Positions 27,816 through 36,720 of a stretch of DNA of 64,000 bases are shown piece by piece. The position numbers and the translations under genes were made by a program. Each line of letters begins with the position of its first letter. Position 1 is the first letter of the stretch. The stretch spans positions 1 through 64,000 of the forward strand of contig NZ_AUGU01000014.1 in assembly GCF_000422825.1 (NCBI RefSeq), written 5' to 3'. The notes under the pieces were generated by a model, which was not told where the DNA came from, ran no database searches, and was given only the letters and a program-made list of their open reading frames with translations. The stretch comes from Nocardioides insulae DSM 17944 (lineage in GTDB: Bacteria > Actinomycetota > Actinomycetes > Propionibacteriales > Nocardioidaceae).

Positions 27816-28891
27816 CGAAATCGAAGGGAATTGTGGGTTCAATGGGTAATTGGAATGGTGGCCCGCTGATGGGTCGACGGGGCCTCCTCAAGGCGGGTGC
27901 CTTCAGCGCCGCCGCGATGTCCACGCTCTCGCTGGCGGCCTGCGGTGACGGTGGCTCGAGTTCGGGCGGTTCGGGCGGTGCGGAACTCAAGTTCCGTCTC
28001 GCCGAGACCCACCCCGAGGACTACCCGACCACCCTGGGCGACAAGAAGTTCGCCGATCTGGTCCGCGAGGCCAGCGACGGGCGCATCGACATCCAGGTCT
28101 TCGCCGGAGGCCAGTTGGGCGAGGAGTCGGACGTCATCGAGCAGGTCCAGATGGGGTCGATCGAGATGACCCGGGTCAGCTCCGCGCCGATGACGGAGTT
28201 CTCCTCCGGGATGGGCCTGTTCGGGCTCCCCTACATCTTCGACGACGCCGACCACATGTGGCGCTTCCTCGACGACGACTCCGGCCAGCAGCTCCTCGGC
28301 TCGATGGAGGACGCGGGCTTCAAGGGGCTGTGCTACTTCGACCCTGGTGCGCGCAGCTTCTACACCCGCGAGAAGGCGATCCTCACCCCGGCGGACGTCA
28401 AGGGACAGAAGTTCCGGGTCCAGGAGTCCGAGGTCATCATCGACTTCATCAAGGCGCTGGGTGGATCGCCCACCCCGATGGACTACGGCGAGGTGTACAG
28501 CTCTTTGCAGAGCGGCCTGATCGACGGCGCGGAGAACAACGAGCCGAGCTACTACTCGGCCACCCACTACGAGGTCGCACCCAACTTCACCCGCGATGAG
28601 CACATGCGGGTGGCCGAGATCCTGGTGATGAACCAGGACTCCTGGAACGGCCTCAGCGACGAGGACAAGGACATCATCCAGCAGGCCGCCACCGACGCGA
28701 TCCCCTTCCAGAGGGAGAAGTGGGATGCGCAGGTCGAGAGCGACATGGCCAAGCTGAAGGAGGCCGGCGTCAAGATCACCGAGGTCGACGACATCACTCC
28801 GTGGCGTGAGGCGGCCCAGCCGGTCCTCGACAAGTACGGCGAGGAGTTCGCCGAATATCTCGACAAGATCGACGAGCTGCGCCAGGCGTGA
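27812..28891 (+). CDS. TRAP transporter substrate-binding lipoprotein (DctP), uronate-type
   Basis: A 359-residue DctP-family receptor. A twin-arginine-like segment GRRGLLKAG and hydrophobic stretch lead to the lipobox LAAC, so it is a lipid-anchored extracytoplasmic protein. The mature domain begins LKFRLAETHPEDYPTTLGDKKF. The Arg in GQKFRVQESEV occupies the usual carboxylate-clamp position. The start at 27812 overlaps dctM (ATGA); starts at 27842 or 27872 would give a more usual signal peptide. The linked uronate dehydrogenase gene points to glucuronate/galacturonate as ligand. Confidence 0.88.
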   Translation: MTKSKGIVGSMGNWNGGPLMGRRGLLKAGAFSAAAMSTLSLAACGDGGSSSGGSGGAELKFRLAETHPEDYPTTLGDKKFADLVREASDGRIDIQVFAGGQLGEESDVIEQVQMGSIEMTRVSSAPMTEFSSGMGLFGLPYIFDDADHMWRFLDDDSGQQLLGSMEDAGFKGLCYFDPGARSFYTREKAILTPADVKGQKFRVQESEVIIDFIKALGGSPTPMDYGEVYSSLQSGLIDGAENNEPSYYSATHYEVAPNFTRDEHMRVAEILVMNQDSWNGLSDEDKDIIQQAATDAIPFQREKWDAQVESDMAKLKEAGVKITEVDDITPWREAAQPVLDKYGEEFAEYLDKIDELRQA

Positions 28892-28948
28892 TGCGGACCG
28901 ACCCCCTACCGGGCCGCACGCCCACCCAATGACGACGGAAGGACGGAC

Positions 28949-29773
28949 ATGACCGAGACCGTGCTCATCACGGGCGCGAACGGGGGTCTCGGGCGGCTGA
29001 TGCGCCCGAGGCTGGCACAGCCGGGGCGCACCCTGCGCCTGCTCGACCTGGTGCAGCCGGAGCCGGGAGGGCCCGGCGAGGACGTCGAGGTGATCGAGGC
29101 CTCGGTGACCGACGAGGCCGCGATGCGGACGGCCTGCGCAGGAGCGGACGCGGTGATCCATCTCGGCGGGATCAGCGTCGAGTCCCCCTGGGCAGGCATC
29201 CTGGCCAACAACATCGACGGGACCAGGGTCGTCATGGAGGCGGCCCGCGATGCCGGCGTACGCCGGGTGGTGCTGGCCTCGAGCAACCACGCCGTGGGCT
29301 TCTACGAGATGGCCGAGGCGCCCGAGGGTGGCCTCCCGGCCGACCTGTTCCCCCGTCCCGACACCTACTACGGCGTGAGCAAGGTGGCGGTGGAGGCGTT
29401 GGGCAGCCTGTTCCACGAGCGTTACGGCATCGACGTCAGCTGCCTGCGGATCGGGTCCTGCTTCGAGAAGCCGTGGGACCCGCGGTCGCTGTGGACCTGG
29501 ATGTCACCCGACGACGGCGCTCGCCTGTTCGAGGCCTGCCTGGCCACCTCCGAGCCCGGCTTCCGGACCATCTGGGGCATCTCCCGTAACACCCGCAACT
29601 GGTGGTCGCTGGAGGCAGGGGAGGCGATCGGCTATCACCCGAAGGACGACTCCGAGGTCTTCGCGGCCGAGATCCTGGAGGGCTGGACCGAGGTCGACCT
29701 CGCCGTACCCGAGCAGCGCCTCGTCGGCGGCAAGTTCTGCACCGGCCCCCTGGGCCGTGACCAGAACAGCTGA
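28949..29773 (+). CDS. udh: Uronate dehydrogenase
   Basis: A 274-residue extended SDR that oxidises glucuronate or galacturonate to the aldaro-lactone with NAD+. It has the Rossmann motif VLITGANGGLGRLM, VIHLGGISVESPW, the Ser/Tyr/Lys triad ASSNHAVGFY and YYGVSKVAVEAL, and the Udh-specific CLRIGSCFEKPWDPRSLWTW and GISRNTRNWW. The length matches known Udh (about 265). ATG at 28949 follows GGAAGGACGG. It lies in the same direction after the TRAP genes. Confidence 0.9.
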   Translation: MTETVLITGANGGLGRLMRPRLAQPGRTLRLLDLVQPEPGGPGEDVEVIEASVTDEAAMRTACAGADAVIHLGGISVESPWAGILANNIDGTRVVMEAARDAGVRRVVLASSNHAVGFYEMAEAPEGGLPADLFPRPDTYYGVSKVAVEALGSLFHERYGIDVSCLRIGSCFEKPWDPRSLWTWMSPDDGARLFEACLATSEPGFRTIWGISRNTRNWWSLEAGEAIGYHPKDDSEVFAAEILEGWTEVDLAVPEQRLVGGKFCTGPLGRDQNS

Positions 29774-29833
29774 TCGAGCGGCCGGTTGTCCGACTGTGAT
29801 GAGCACCGGGGTGAACGGATCGAGGGCGATGAT

Positions 29834-29880
29834 GCATACCTCAGATGAGAGGGTCGCTGAAGGATACTCTCGAGGTATGC
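29834..29880. promoter_or_regulatory. LysR-type operator over the regulator's own start
   Basis: GCATACCTC at 29834-29842 is an exact inverted copy of GAGGTATGC at 29872-29880, which spans the start codon. Within it ATAC-N7-GTAT (29864-29878) fits the T-N11-A LysR box. This suggests autoregulation. Confidence 0.5.
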
Positions 29881-30821
29881 AGTCGCCTGCGCTGACGCTT
29901 GATCAGCTCCGGTGCTTCATCGCCGTGGCCGAGGAGCTCCACTTCGGGCGCGCCGCCGAGCGACTGACCATGACGCAGCCCCCGTTGAGTCGTCAGATCC
30001 AGAAGTTGGAGAGGGCGGTCGGCGCGGTCCTGATGGAGCGCAGCAACCGGGGAGTGACGCTGACTCCCGCGGGCGCGGAGTTCCTCGATCACGCCTACCG
30101 CGTCACCAAGGTGCTCGAGCAGGGGGTGGAGCATGCCCGTCGGGTGGATGCCGGGATGTCGGGCACGATCGACCTCGGCTTCACCGCGGTGTCGGCGATC
30201 CGGTTGCTCGGACCTCTGCTGATCCGGCTCGCAGAGGAGTTGCCCGAGGTCGAGGTGGTCCTGCACGAGGGGGTCACCGGCAGCCAGGTCAACGGCATCC
30301 GTCGCGGGGAGCTCGCCCTCGGGCTCGCCCGTCCGCCCTTCGACGGGTCGCTCATCGCCTCCCGGGTGGTGGCCCGGGAGCCGCTGTACGCCGTACTGCC
30401 GGTGGGGCATCCGCTCACCGCGGTGTCCGGGGCGCTGGCGCCGCAGGACTTCGACGGTACGGCGATGATCAGCTACCACCCGGATCAGGCGCGCTACTTC
30501 CACGACCTGACGGTCCGCTTCCTGGTCAACGGGCATGCCCGGATCGTGCAGCGGGTCCAGCAGATCCTCACCGCGGTCCTGCTGGCCTCCACCGGCGAGG
30601 GGGTGGCGCTGGTGCCGGCCAGCGCGACCGCGCTGGGCGTCGAGGGCGTGGTCTACAAGCCGCTGCACGACGTCGAGGGCGGTCATCCGGACAGCGATCC
30701 GGCGCGGCCGGTCGAACTCCACGCCATCTGGGCGCGTGGTGGCATGACTCCCCTGCGACGCCGGGTGCTGCGCGTCGTGGAGGAGGTCAGCGCCGGATTG
30801 AGCCATGCTCCGACAGCATGA
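29877..30821 (+). CDS. LysR family regulator of uronate catabolism
   Basis: A 314-residue LysR regulator. The HTH is TLDQLRCFIAVAEELHFGRA, then RLTMTQPPLSRQIQKLERAV. The inducer domain starts GTIDLGFTAVSAIRLLGPL. It sits between udh and kdgD in the same direction, so a uronate or aldarate intermediate is the likely inducer (inferred). ATG at 29877 was chosen by homology; longer in-frame starts run back into udh. Confidence 0.88.
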   Translation: MQSPALTLDQLRCFIAVAEELHFGRAAERLTMTQPPLSRQIQKLERAVGAVLMERSNRGVTLTPAGAEFLDHAYRVTKVLEQGVEHARRVDAGMSGTIDLGFTAVSAIRLLGPLLIRLAEELPEVEVVLHEGVTGSQVNGIRRGELALGLARPPFDGSLIASRVVAREPLYAVLPVGHPLTAVSGALAPQDFDGTAMISYHPDQARYFHDLTVRFLVNGHARIVQRVQQILTAVLLASTGEGVALVPASATALGVEGVVYKPLHDVEGGHPDSDPARPVELHAIWARGGMTPLRRRVLRVVEEVSAGLSHAPTA

Positions 30822-30919
30822 CTGAATGCTCAAACGGCGCTGGACGAGCATCGTAAGCCTTCCTAGGTTGAAGGCGGTGGCGAGGGTCGCCACGGGTTGA
30901 CGAGTCGAAGGGTTTACTG

Positions 30920-31849
30920 GTGTCTTCTGTCTCTCCCGCTGAGCTGGCGGCCGGTCTGGGCCGTGGCCTGCTGTCCTTCCCGGTCACGCATTTCACGGCC
31001 GACCTCGAGTTCGACGAGGCCGGTTACCGAGACCACGTGGCCTGGCTCGGTGAGCACCCCGTGGCCGGACTGTTCGCCGCCGGTGGCACGGGGGAGGGGT
31101 TCTCCCTCACCTTCGAGGAGACCGACCGAGTCGTACGGGCGGCCGTCGCCGCCGCGGATGGCGCCGTCCCGGTGATCGCGCCGGCCACCGGGTCCACGGC
31201 GAACGCGGTGGCCCAGGCCCGTGCCGCGCAGGCCGCAGGTGCCCAGGGCATCCTGCTGATGCCGCACTACCTCACCGAGGCGCCCCAGGCCGGCATAGTG
31301 GCGCGCATCCGGGCGGTGTGCGAGGCGACCTCGCTCGGGGTCATCTACTACAGCCGGGCCAACGGCGTGCTGGGTGCGGACGCGCTGGAGCAGGCCAGCG
31401 ACGCGTGCCCCAACCTGATCGGGTTCAAGGACGGCGTCGGGAGCATCGAGCAGCTGACCCGCATCTGTGCTCGGATGGGTGACCGGCTCGTGTACGTCGG
31501 TGGGCTCCCGACCGCCGAGGTCTTCGCGCTGCCGCTGCTGCAACTCGGGGTCACGACGTACTCCTCGGCGATCTTCAACTTCGTGCCGCGTTTCGCCCTC
31601 GACTTCTACGACGCCGTCCGGCGGCACGACCTCACCGAGGTCTACGCGCGGCTGAGCGACTTCGTCATCCCCTACACCCAGATCCGCGACCGGAAGAACG
31701 GGTACGCCGTCTCGATCGTCAAGGCCGGGCTGCGGGTCGTCGGTGGCGCCCCGGGACCGGTGCGGCCCCCGCTCACCGACCTGGACGCGGAGGAGACGGA
31801 CCTGCTGACCGAGCTGGTGAAGAAGGCGGAGGCGACCTGGTGCGCCTGA
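30920..31849 (+). CDS. kdgD: 5-dehydro-4-deoxyglucarate dehydratase
   Basis: A 309-residue enzyme of the DHDPS/NAL superfamily that converts 5-dehydro-4-deoxyglucarate to 2,5-dioxopentanoate plus CO2 and water. Signs are [33 protein letters not shown], the Tyr region [11 protein letters not shown] and the Schiff-base lysine in LIGFKDGVG. The length fits KdgD (about 303-314). GTG at 30920 follows GAAGGG. It acts after Udh and an aldarate dehydratase; the latter is not encoded here. Confidence 0.9.
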   Translation: MSSVSPAELAAGLGRGLLSFPVTHFTADLEFDEAGYRDHVAWLGEHPVAGLFAAGGTGEGFSLTFEETDRVVRAAVAAADGAVPVIAPATGSTANAVAQARAAQAAGAQGILLMPHYLTEAPQAGIVARIRAVCEATSLGVIYYSRANGVLGADALEQASDACPNLIGFKDGVGSIEQLTRICARMGDRLVYVGGLPTAEVFALPLLQLGVTTYSSAIFNFVPRFALDFYDAVRRHDLTEVYARLSDFVIPYTQIRDRKNGYAVSIVKAGLRVVGGAPGPVRPPLTDLDAEETDLLTELVKKAEATWCA

Positions 31850-31949
31850 GTCCGGATCGAGGCTGAGCCGTCCGGGTCGGGAGGGACCCGGGCAGGGTGA
31901 GGGACGGCCGCCCGCGGCTCGGGTTGGTGCGACCTGTTGAAATGACCCC

Positions 31950-33008
31950 ATGGCGGAACAAGCACGACCCTCGCAGGTGACCCTGGCCGGCTGGTCGATC
32001 GTGGTCGGCTCGGTACTGGTGGTGCTCACCGCCTACGACACCATCTCTGGTCTCACCAGCCTGGAGACCCGGGAGTCGGTCCAGGAGATGCTGACCGAGG
32101 CACCCGACTCCTTCGGAGTCACCGTCGACCAGATGCTCGAGGTCATGCGCTGGAGCACGATGGTGGCCGCCGCCGCGGCCGCGGCCAGCGCCGTGCTCGG
32201 ATGGTCCGCCATGCGACAGCGCTCCAAGAGCGCCCGGATCGCGCTGACCGTGCTGGCCGTGCCGCTCTTCGTGGGCGGGATGAGCGGCGGAGGGTTCTTC
32301 GTCGGCCTGGTCGCCGCGGGCGTGTTGCTGTTGTGGTTGCAGCCCTCCCGGGACTGGTTCGACGGCACCTACCGGCCGGCCGCCGAGCGGTCGGCGCGGG
32401 AGACGTCCTCGGCCCGGGCCTCATCCCCTTCCGGTGAGACGCCGGGGCCGGTGCCTCCGCACTCATCAGGTGTCGCCGGAGGTCAGCCGGGGTCGACGGC
32501 GCCGGCGCCCACGACCCTCCCGGTACAGCCGCACGCTCCGGCGTACCCGGTCCGCCGTCCGTCGGCGGTGATGACCGCCGCGGTGCTCACCTGGGTGTTC
32601 TGCGCGCTCAGCGTGATCGTGGTGGGGCTGGCGCTGATCGTGGCACTGGGCGACATGGACGGCGTGACCGCCGAGATGGAGCGGACCTACCCCGGCCTGA
32701 TGGACGACACCGGCTACACCGAGGGGATGCTTCAGGCCGCCGTGATCCTGACCTGCGCGATGCTGATCGGGTGGGCGCTGGGGGCGTGCCTGGTGGCCTG
32801 GCTGGCGCTGCGGGGGCACGACTGGGCCCGGATCCTGGTGATCGTCTCCGCCGCCACCGCCGGAGTGTTCATGGTGATCGGCACGTTCTCCATGCCGGTG
32901 CTCCTGATCCCGCTGCTCGCCTGCGGCGCGACAGCCTGGCTGCTGCTCCGCCCCGAGGTCGGGGCGTGGTACGCCGAGAAGCGGCGCGAGGCGATCATCC
33001 GGCGGTGA
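31950..33008 (+). CDS. Membrane protein with two four-helix modules
   Basis: A 352-residue protein. Two hydrophobic modules of three to four helices each (about 10-135 and 205-335) are separated by a Pro/Ser/Ala-rich linker (about 140-200). Each module places an acidic loop (QEMLTEAPDSFGVTVDQMLE; EMERTYPGLMDDTGYTEGML) between its first and second helices, which suggests internal duplication. No family recognised. It stands alone with a GC-rich hairpin in front. Confidence 0.65.
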   Translation: MAEQARPSQVTLAGWSIVVGSVLVVLTAYDTISGLTSLETRESVQEMLTEAPDSFGVTVDQMLEVMRWSTMVAAAAAAASAVLGWSAMRQRSKSARIALTVLAVPLFVGGMSGGGFFVGLVAAGVLLLWLQPSRDWFDGTYRPAAERSARETSSARASSPSGETPGPVPPHSSGVAGGQPGSTAPAPTTLPVQPHAPAYPVRRPSAVMTAAVLTWVFCALSVIVVGLALIVALGDMDGVTAEMERTYPGLMDDTGYTEGMLQAAVILTCAMLIGWALGACLVAWLALRGHDWARILVIVSAATAGVFMVIGTFSMPVLLIPLLACGATAWLLLRPEVGAWYAEKRREAIIRR

Positions 33009-33121
33009 CCGAATCTCCGATCGGTGCCGCCCGCTGCGCGCGGTGAGGCACGCGCGCGGCCGAGTCGGCTCGATCGGTGCTCTGCCAGAGCGCTTCGTGT
33101 GGCTCGCGCCGACGGCCTCGA

Positions 33122-34279
33122 TCAGTGCTTCCTGAGATCGGCCTTGCCCAGCCGGGCCAGCGCCTCCTCCAGCACGGCCGGCTGCTTGCAGAAGGTCCAG
33201 CGGACCAGGTGCCGACCGGCGTCGGAGTCGTAGAACCCCTGCGTCGGGATGGCGACGACGCCCGCGCGCTCGGGGAGGGCCAGCGCGAACTCGTGCCCGT
33301 CCGCCCAGCCCAGTGAGCCGATGTCGGTGATCGCGAAGTAGCTGCCCTCGGGGTGGTTGACCGCCAGCCCGAGCGCGGCCAACCCCTCGCAGAGCAGGTC
33401 GCGGCGGGCCGCGAGGTCGGCCGCCAGTTCGGCCGGGAAGCCGCCCGCCTCATCCAGGGCGTACGCCGCCGCAGGCTGCAGGGGAGCGCCCGAGGTGTAG
33501 GTGAGCCACTGCTTGGCCGAGACCAGGGCGCCGACCAGGTCCGCGGGGCCGGTGGCCCAGCCGATCTTCCACCCGGTGAGCGAGTAGGACTTGCCCAGGC
33601 TGGACAGGGTGAGCGTCCGCTCCCACATCCCCGGTAGGGTCGCCAGCGGGACGTGCGGGACGCCGAAGGTGAGGTGCTCGTAGACCTCGTCGGTGATCAC
33701 GATCAGGTCGTGCTCGATCGCCAGCCGGGCGACGTCCTCCAGTTCGGCGCGGGTCAGCACGGTGCCGGTGGGGTTGTGCGGGGTGTTGAGCAGGAGGAAC
33801 CTGGTGCCTGGAGTGATCGCAGCTCGCAGGGCGGCCGGGTCGAGTCGGAAGTCGGGCGCGTGCAGAGTCACCGGCCGGCGTACTCCTCCGGCCATCTGGA
33901 TCATCGCGACGTAGGAGTCGTAGTAGGGCTCGAGCACCACGATCTCATCGCCCGGCTCGACCAGTCCGAGCAGCGCGGCGGCGATCGCCTCGGTGCAGCC
34001 GGTGGTCACGGCCACCTCGGTGTCGGGGTCGGGCGAGAGCCCGTAGTGACGCTGCTGGTGGCGGGCGATCGCCTCGCGCAGGACGGGCAGGCCGGCGCCG
34101 GGGGCGTACTGGTTGTGTCCCTCACTCAGGGCGGCACCGGCCCGCGCGATCACCTCGGCGGGCCCATCCACATCCGGGAAGCCCTGGCCCAGGTTGACCG
34201 ATCCCGTGCGTACGGCGAGGGCCGACATGGTGGCGAAGATCGTGGGTGGGATACCGGCCAACCGGGAGACGGTGCGCAT
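33122..34279 (-). CDS. PLP-dependent class I/II aminotransferase
   Basis: A 385-residue fold-type I aminotransferase: VNLGQGFPDVDGPAEV, NQYAPGAGLPVLREAIA, LEPYYDSYVAMIQMAGG, LNTPHNPTGTVLT, and the PLP lysine in SSLGKSYSLTGWKIGWA. These features match the kynurenine aminotransferase/succinyl-DAP aminotransferase (DapC-like) group; the actual substrate is uncertain. It is divergent from pyrE with only 36 bp between the starts. Confidence 0.87.
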   Translation of the reverse strand: MRTVSRLAGIPPTIFATMSALAVRTGSVNLGQGFPDVDGPAEVIARAGAALSEGHNQYAPGAGLPVLREAIARHQQRHYGLSPDPDTEVAVTTGCTEAIAAALLGLVEPGDEIVVLEPYYDSYVAMIQMAGGVRRPVTLHAPDFRLDPAALRAAITPGTRFLLLNTPHNPTGTVLTRAELEDVARLAIEHDLIVITDEVYEHLTFGVPHVPLATLPGMWERTLTLSSLGKSYSLTGWKIGWATGPADLVGALVSAKQWLTYTSGAPLQPAAAYALDEAGGFPAELAADLAARRDLLCEGLAALGLAVNHPEGSYFAITDIGSLGWADGHEFALALPERAGVVAIPTQGFYDSDAGRHLVRWTFCKQPAVLEEALARLGKADLRKH

Positions 34280-34315
34280 GTGCCTCACCGTACGTGCCCC
34301 GGCTACCGTGGGCGC

Positions 34316-34858
34316 GTGACCCAGCACCATGACCCCGCTCTCGCTGCCGACATCGATGCCGCCTGCCGGCTGACCGGCGAGTTCACCCTGCGCTCGGGCC
34401 AGCAGGCCACCGAGTACTTCGACAAGTACCTCTTCGAGGCCCAGCCCGCTCTGCTGGATCGGGTCGCCACGGCGATGGTCGGCCTCCTGCCCGGTGGCAC
34501 CGAACTGCTCGGCGGCCTCGAGCTGGGCGGGGTGCCGATCGCGACCATGGTGAGCGCCAAGACCGGTCTGCCGACCCTCTTCGTGCGGAAGAAGGCCAAG
34601 GAGTACGGCACCTGCAAGCTCGCCGAGGGCCCCGAGGTCGCCGGCCGCACGATCACCCTGATCGAGGACGTCATCACCACCGGAGGGGCGGTGCGTGACG
34701 CGACCAAGGCCCTCCGGGACGCCGGCGCGATCGTCCGGACCGTGGTGTGCGCCATCGACCGCAGCCCCGCCGATGTCAACCCGCTCGCCGATGTCGACCT
34801 GGAGGTGCGACCGGTGCTCACCAAGGCCCAGCTCGACGCGGCGCGCGACCAGGCATGA
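34316..34858 (+). CDS. pyrE: Orotate phosphoribosyltransferase
   Basis: A 180-residue pyrimidine-synthesis enzyme that makes OMP from orotate and PRPP. It has FTLRSGQQATEYFDKYLFEA, the lysine-rich loop LFVRKKAKEYGTCK and the PRPP motif TLIEDVITTGGAV. GTG at 34316. The stop overlaps the next start (ATGA). Confidence 0.93.
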   Translation: MTQHHDPALAADIDAACRLTGEFTLRSGQQATEYFDKYLFEAQPALLDRVATAMVGLLPGGTELLGGLELGGVPIATMVSAKTGLPTLFVRKKAKEYGTCKLAEGPEVAGRTITLIEDVITTGGAVRDATKALRDAGAIVRTVVCAIDRSPADVNPLADVDLEVRPVLTKAQLDAARDQA

Positions 34859-35835
34859 GTGACCCCCTCGGCGAGGCCGCGGCGGCGGCGACGTCGAGCG
34901 AGGCGCCTCCGGCTCCGCGCTCCAAGCTGTTGCTGCCGCTGGATCTCCTCCGGGGATTCCTGATCGGGCTGGCCGAGCTCGTCCCCGGGGTCTCCGGTGG
35001 CACGGTCGCCCTGGTGACCGGCGTGTACGACGCCCTGATCGACTCGGCGGGCCATGTGCTCAGCGCCGGCCGACGGCTACTCACCGGGCCGGACCGCTGG
35101 CACGCCGCCGCCCGCGAGCTGCGGCGTACCGACTGGTGGCTGGTCGTGCCGGTCCTGCTCGGCATGGCGACCGCGGTCCTCACCGTCGCCGGCGCGATGA
35201 GCGCCTTCGTCACCGACTATCCGGAGGAGGCCCGCGGCCTCTTCCTCGGCCTGGTGCTGGCGAGCGTGGCGGTGCCGTTGCGGATGCTCCCGGACGAGCG
35301 TCGGAGCAAGGTGTACGACGTCGCGCTGGTCGTGGTCGCCGCCGCGGCGGCGTTCTGGCTGGTGGGCCTGGCCGGTGGGAGCGTGAACTCCGACCCCGAG
35401 CTCTACCTGGTCTTCCTCGCGGCCGCGGTCGCGGTGTGTGCCCTGGTGGTGCCTGGGATCTCGGGCTCGTTCTTCCTGCTCGCGGTGGGTCTGTACGCCC
35501 CCACGCTGGACGCGGTGCACGACCGGGACCTCGGCTACATGGCGGTCTTCGCGGCAGGTGCCGTAGTCGGTCTGGGGTCCTTCGTGGTGGTGCTGCGCTA
35601 CCTGCTCCACCATCGTCGCCGGACCACGCTGCTCGTGATGGCCGGGCTGATGATCGGGTCGCTGCGGGCGCTCTGGCCCTGGCAGTCGGTGCCCGATCCC
35701 GAGGCGGACGGCTACCCGGGTAGCCCGGTCGCGCCCTACGACCCGGTCCTGGTGCCGGTGCTGCTGGCGCTGGTGGGGATCGCGGTGGTGGTGGTGCTCA
35801 TCGTGGTCGAGGAACGGCGTACCCGTCGCGGCTGA
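34855..35835 (+). CDS. DUF368 polyprenyl-phosphate transporter (PopT-like)
   Basis: A 326-residue integral membrane protein of the DUF368 family. The two inverted halves each carry the re-entrant PG-x-SG motif: GLAELVPGVSGGTVALVTG and VVPGISGSFFLLAVGLY. DUF368 proteins have been implicated in returning undecaprenyl phosphate to the inner leaflet for wall synthesis. The gene is coupled to pyrE by ATGA overlap and is convergent with a DedA gene, the other family given that role. Confidence 0.87.
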   Translation: MSDPLGEAAAAATSSEAPPAPRSKLLLPLDLLRGFLIGLAELVPGVSGGTVALVTGVYDALIDSAGHVLSAGRRLLTGPDRWHAAARELRRTDWWLVVPVLLGMATAVLTVAGAMSAFVTDYPEEARGLFLGLVLASVAVPLRMLPDERRSKVYDVALVVVAAAAAFWLVGLAGGSVNSDPELYLVFLAAAVAVCALVVPGISGSFFLLAVGLYAPTLDAVHDRDLGYMAVFAAGAVVGLGSFVVVLRYLLHHRRRTTLLVMAGLMIGSLRALWPWQSVPDPEADGYPGSPVAPYDPVLVPVLLALVGIAVVVVLIVVEERRTRRG

Positions 35836-35874
35836 CGGGCGGCTCGTCGAGGACCCGGCGAGGACAGCGAGGAC

Positions 35875-36621
35875 TCAGCGCTCGGGCTCGCGGGGTACGT
35901 CGGCGCCGGTGATGTCGCGGTCGGGCCGACCGTCGTGGTCACGGTCCTCGGCCTCGGGTGCGCTGGTACGCCGATGCCGACGTACCTCCCACAGCATCGG
36001 CACGGCACCGACGATCAGGATCGCCATGATCACGTAGTCGATGTTGCTGCCCAGCCAGGGGACGGCCTGGCCCAGGAAGTAGCCGAGCACGGTGATGCTG
36101 AGGACCCACAGCACGGCGCCGACGAGGCTCCACACGAAGAAGCGGCGTCGATCCATCCTGGTGACACCGGCGACCACGGTGATGTAGGTGCGCACGAAGG
36201 CGACGAAGCGCCCGATCACCAGGGCCTTGTTGCCGTGCCGGTCGAAGAACACCTCGGTCTGATCGAAGTACTTCTTCTTCAGCACCCGGCCCTCGCGTGC
36301 GTAGAGCGAGGGCCCGAGTTTTCGTCCGATCTCGTAGCCGACGACGTTGCCCGCGAAGCCGGCGGCGACGCACAGTGCCATGATCGAGACCAGTTCGACC
36401 CATCGCGGCCCCGGCATCAGGTCGAGCTGCCCGGTGGCCACGAAGATCCCCAGCGCGAACAGCAGGGTGTCACCGGGCAGGAACGGGAAGAACAGACCGC
36501 ACTCGACGAAGATGATCAGCAGGCTGATCCAGACGAACTCAGTGCCGAACTGAGCCAGCAGCCACTGCGGGTCGAGCCATTCAAGCCCCAGGAAGAGCGG
36601 AGTCAACGGCTCCGGGGTCAC
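35875..36621 (-). CDS. DedA family membrane protein
   Basis: A 248-residue DedA/VTT-domain protein: FVECGLFFPFLPGDTLLFALG, FAGNVVGYEIGRKLG and IGRFVAFVRTYITVVAGVTRM hold the conserved acidic and Arg residues of the family. DedA proteins are linked to undecaprenyl-phosphate or phospholipid scrambling and to membrane-potential homeostasis. A charged cytosolic tail follows the last helix. GTG at 36621 with a G-rich upstream stretch was chosen; TTG at 36651 is possible. Confidence 0.88.
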   Translation of the reverse strand: MTPEPLTPLFLGLEWLDPQWLLAQFGTEFVWISLLIIFVECGLFFPFLPGDTLLFALGIFVATGQLDLMPGPRWVELVSIMALCVAAGFAGNVVGYEIGRKLGPSLYAREGRVLKKKYFDQTEVFFDRHGNKALVIGRFVAFVRTYITVVAGVTRMDRRRFFVWSLVGAVLWVLSITVLGYFLGQAVPWLGSNIDYVIMAILIVGAVPMLWEVRRHRRTSAPEAEDRDHDGRPDRDITGADVPREPER

Positions 36622-36720
36622 GCCGCCCCCCGGTGAGACGGGGCGAGGCAACGCATGAGCATTGCCTCAGCCTACCCGGGGGGCACGCGCCCGCCGCGGG
36701 CGGTGGTTAGGCTTCGCTCG

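Noticed and set aside
26601..27842. A 413-codon minus-strand frame across the TRAP large permease gene
   Set aside because: Antisense, His/Asp/Gln-rich low-complexity product; the plus-strand TRAP M protein explains the region.
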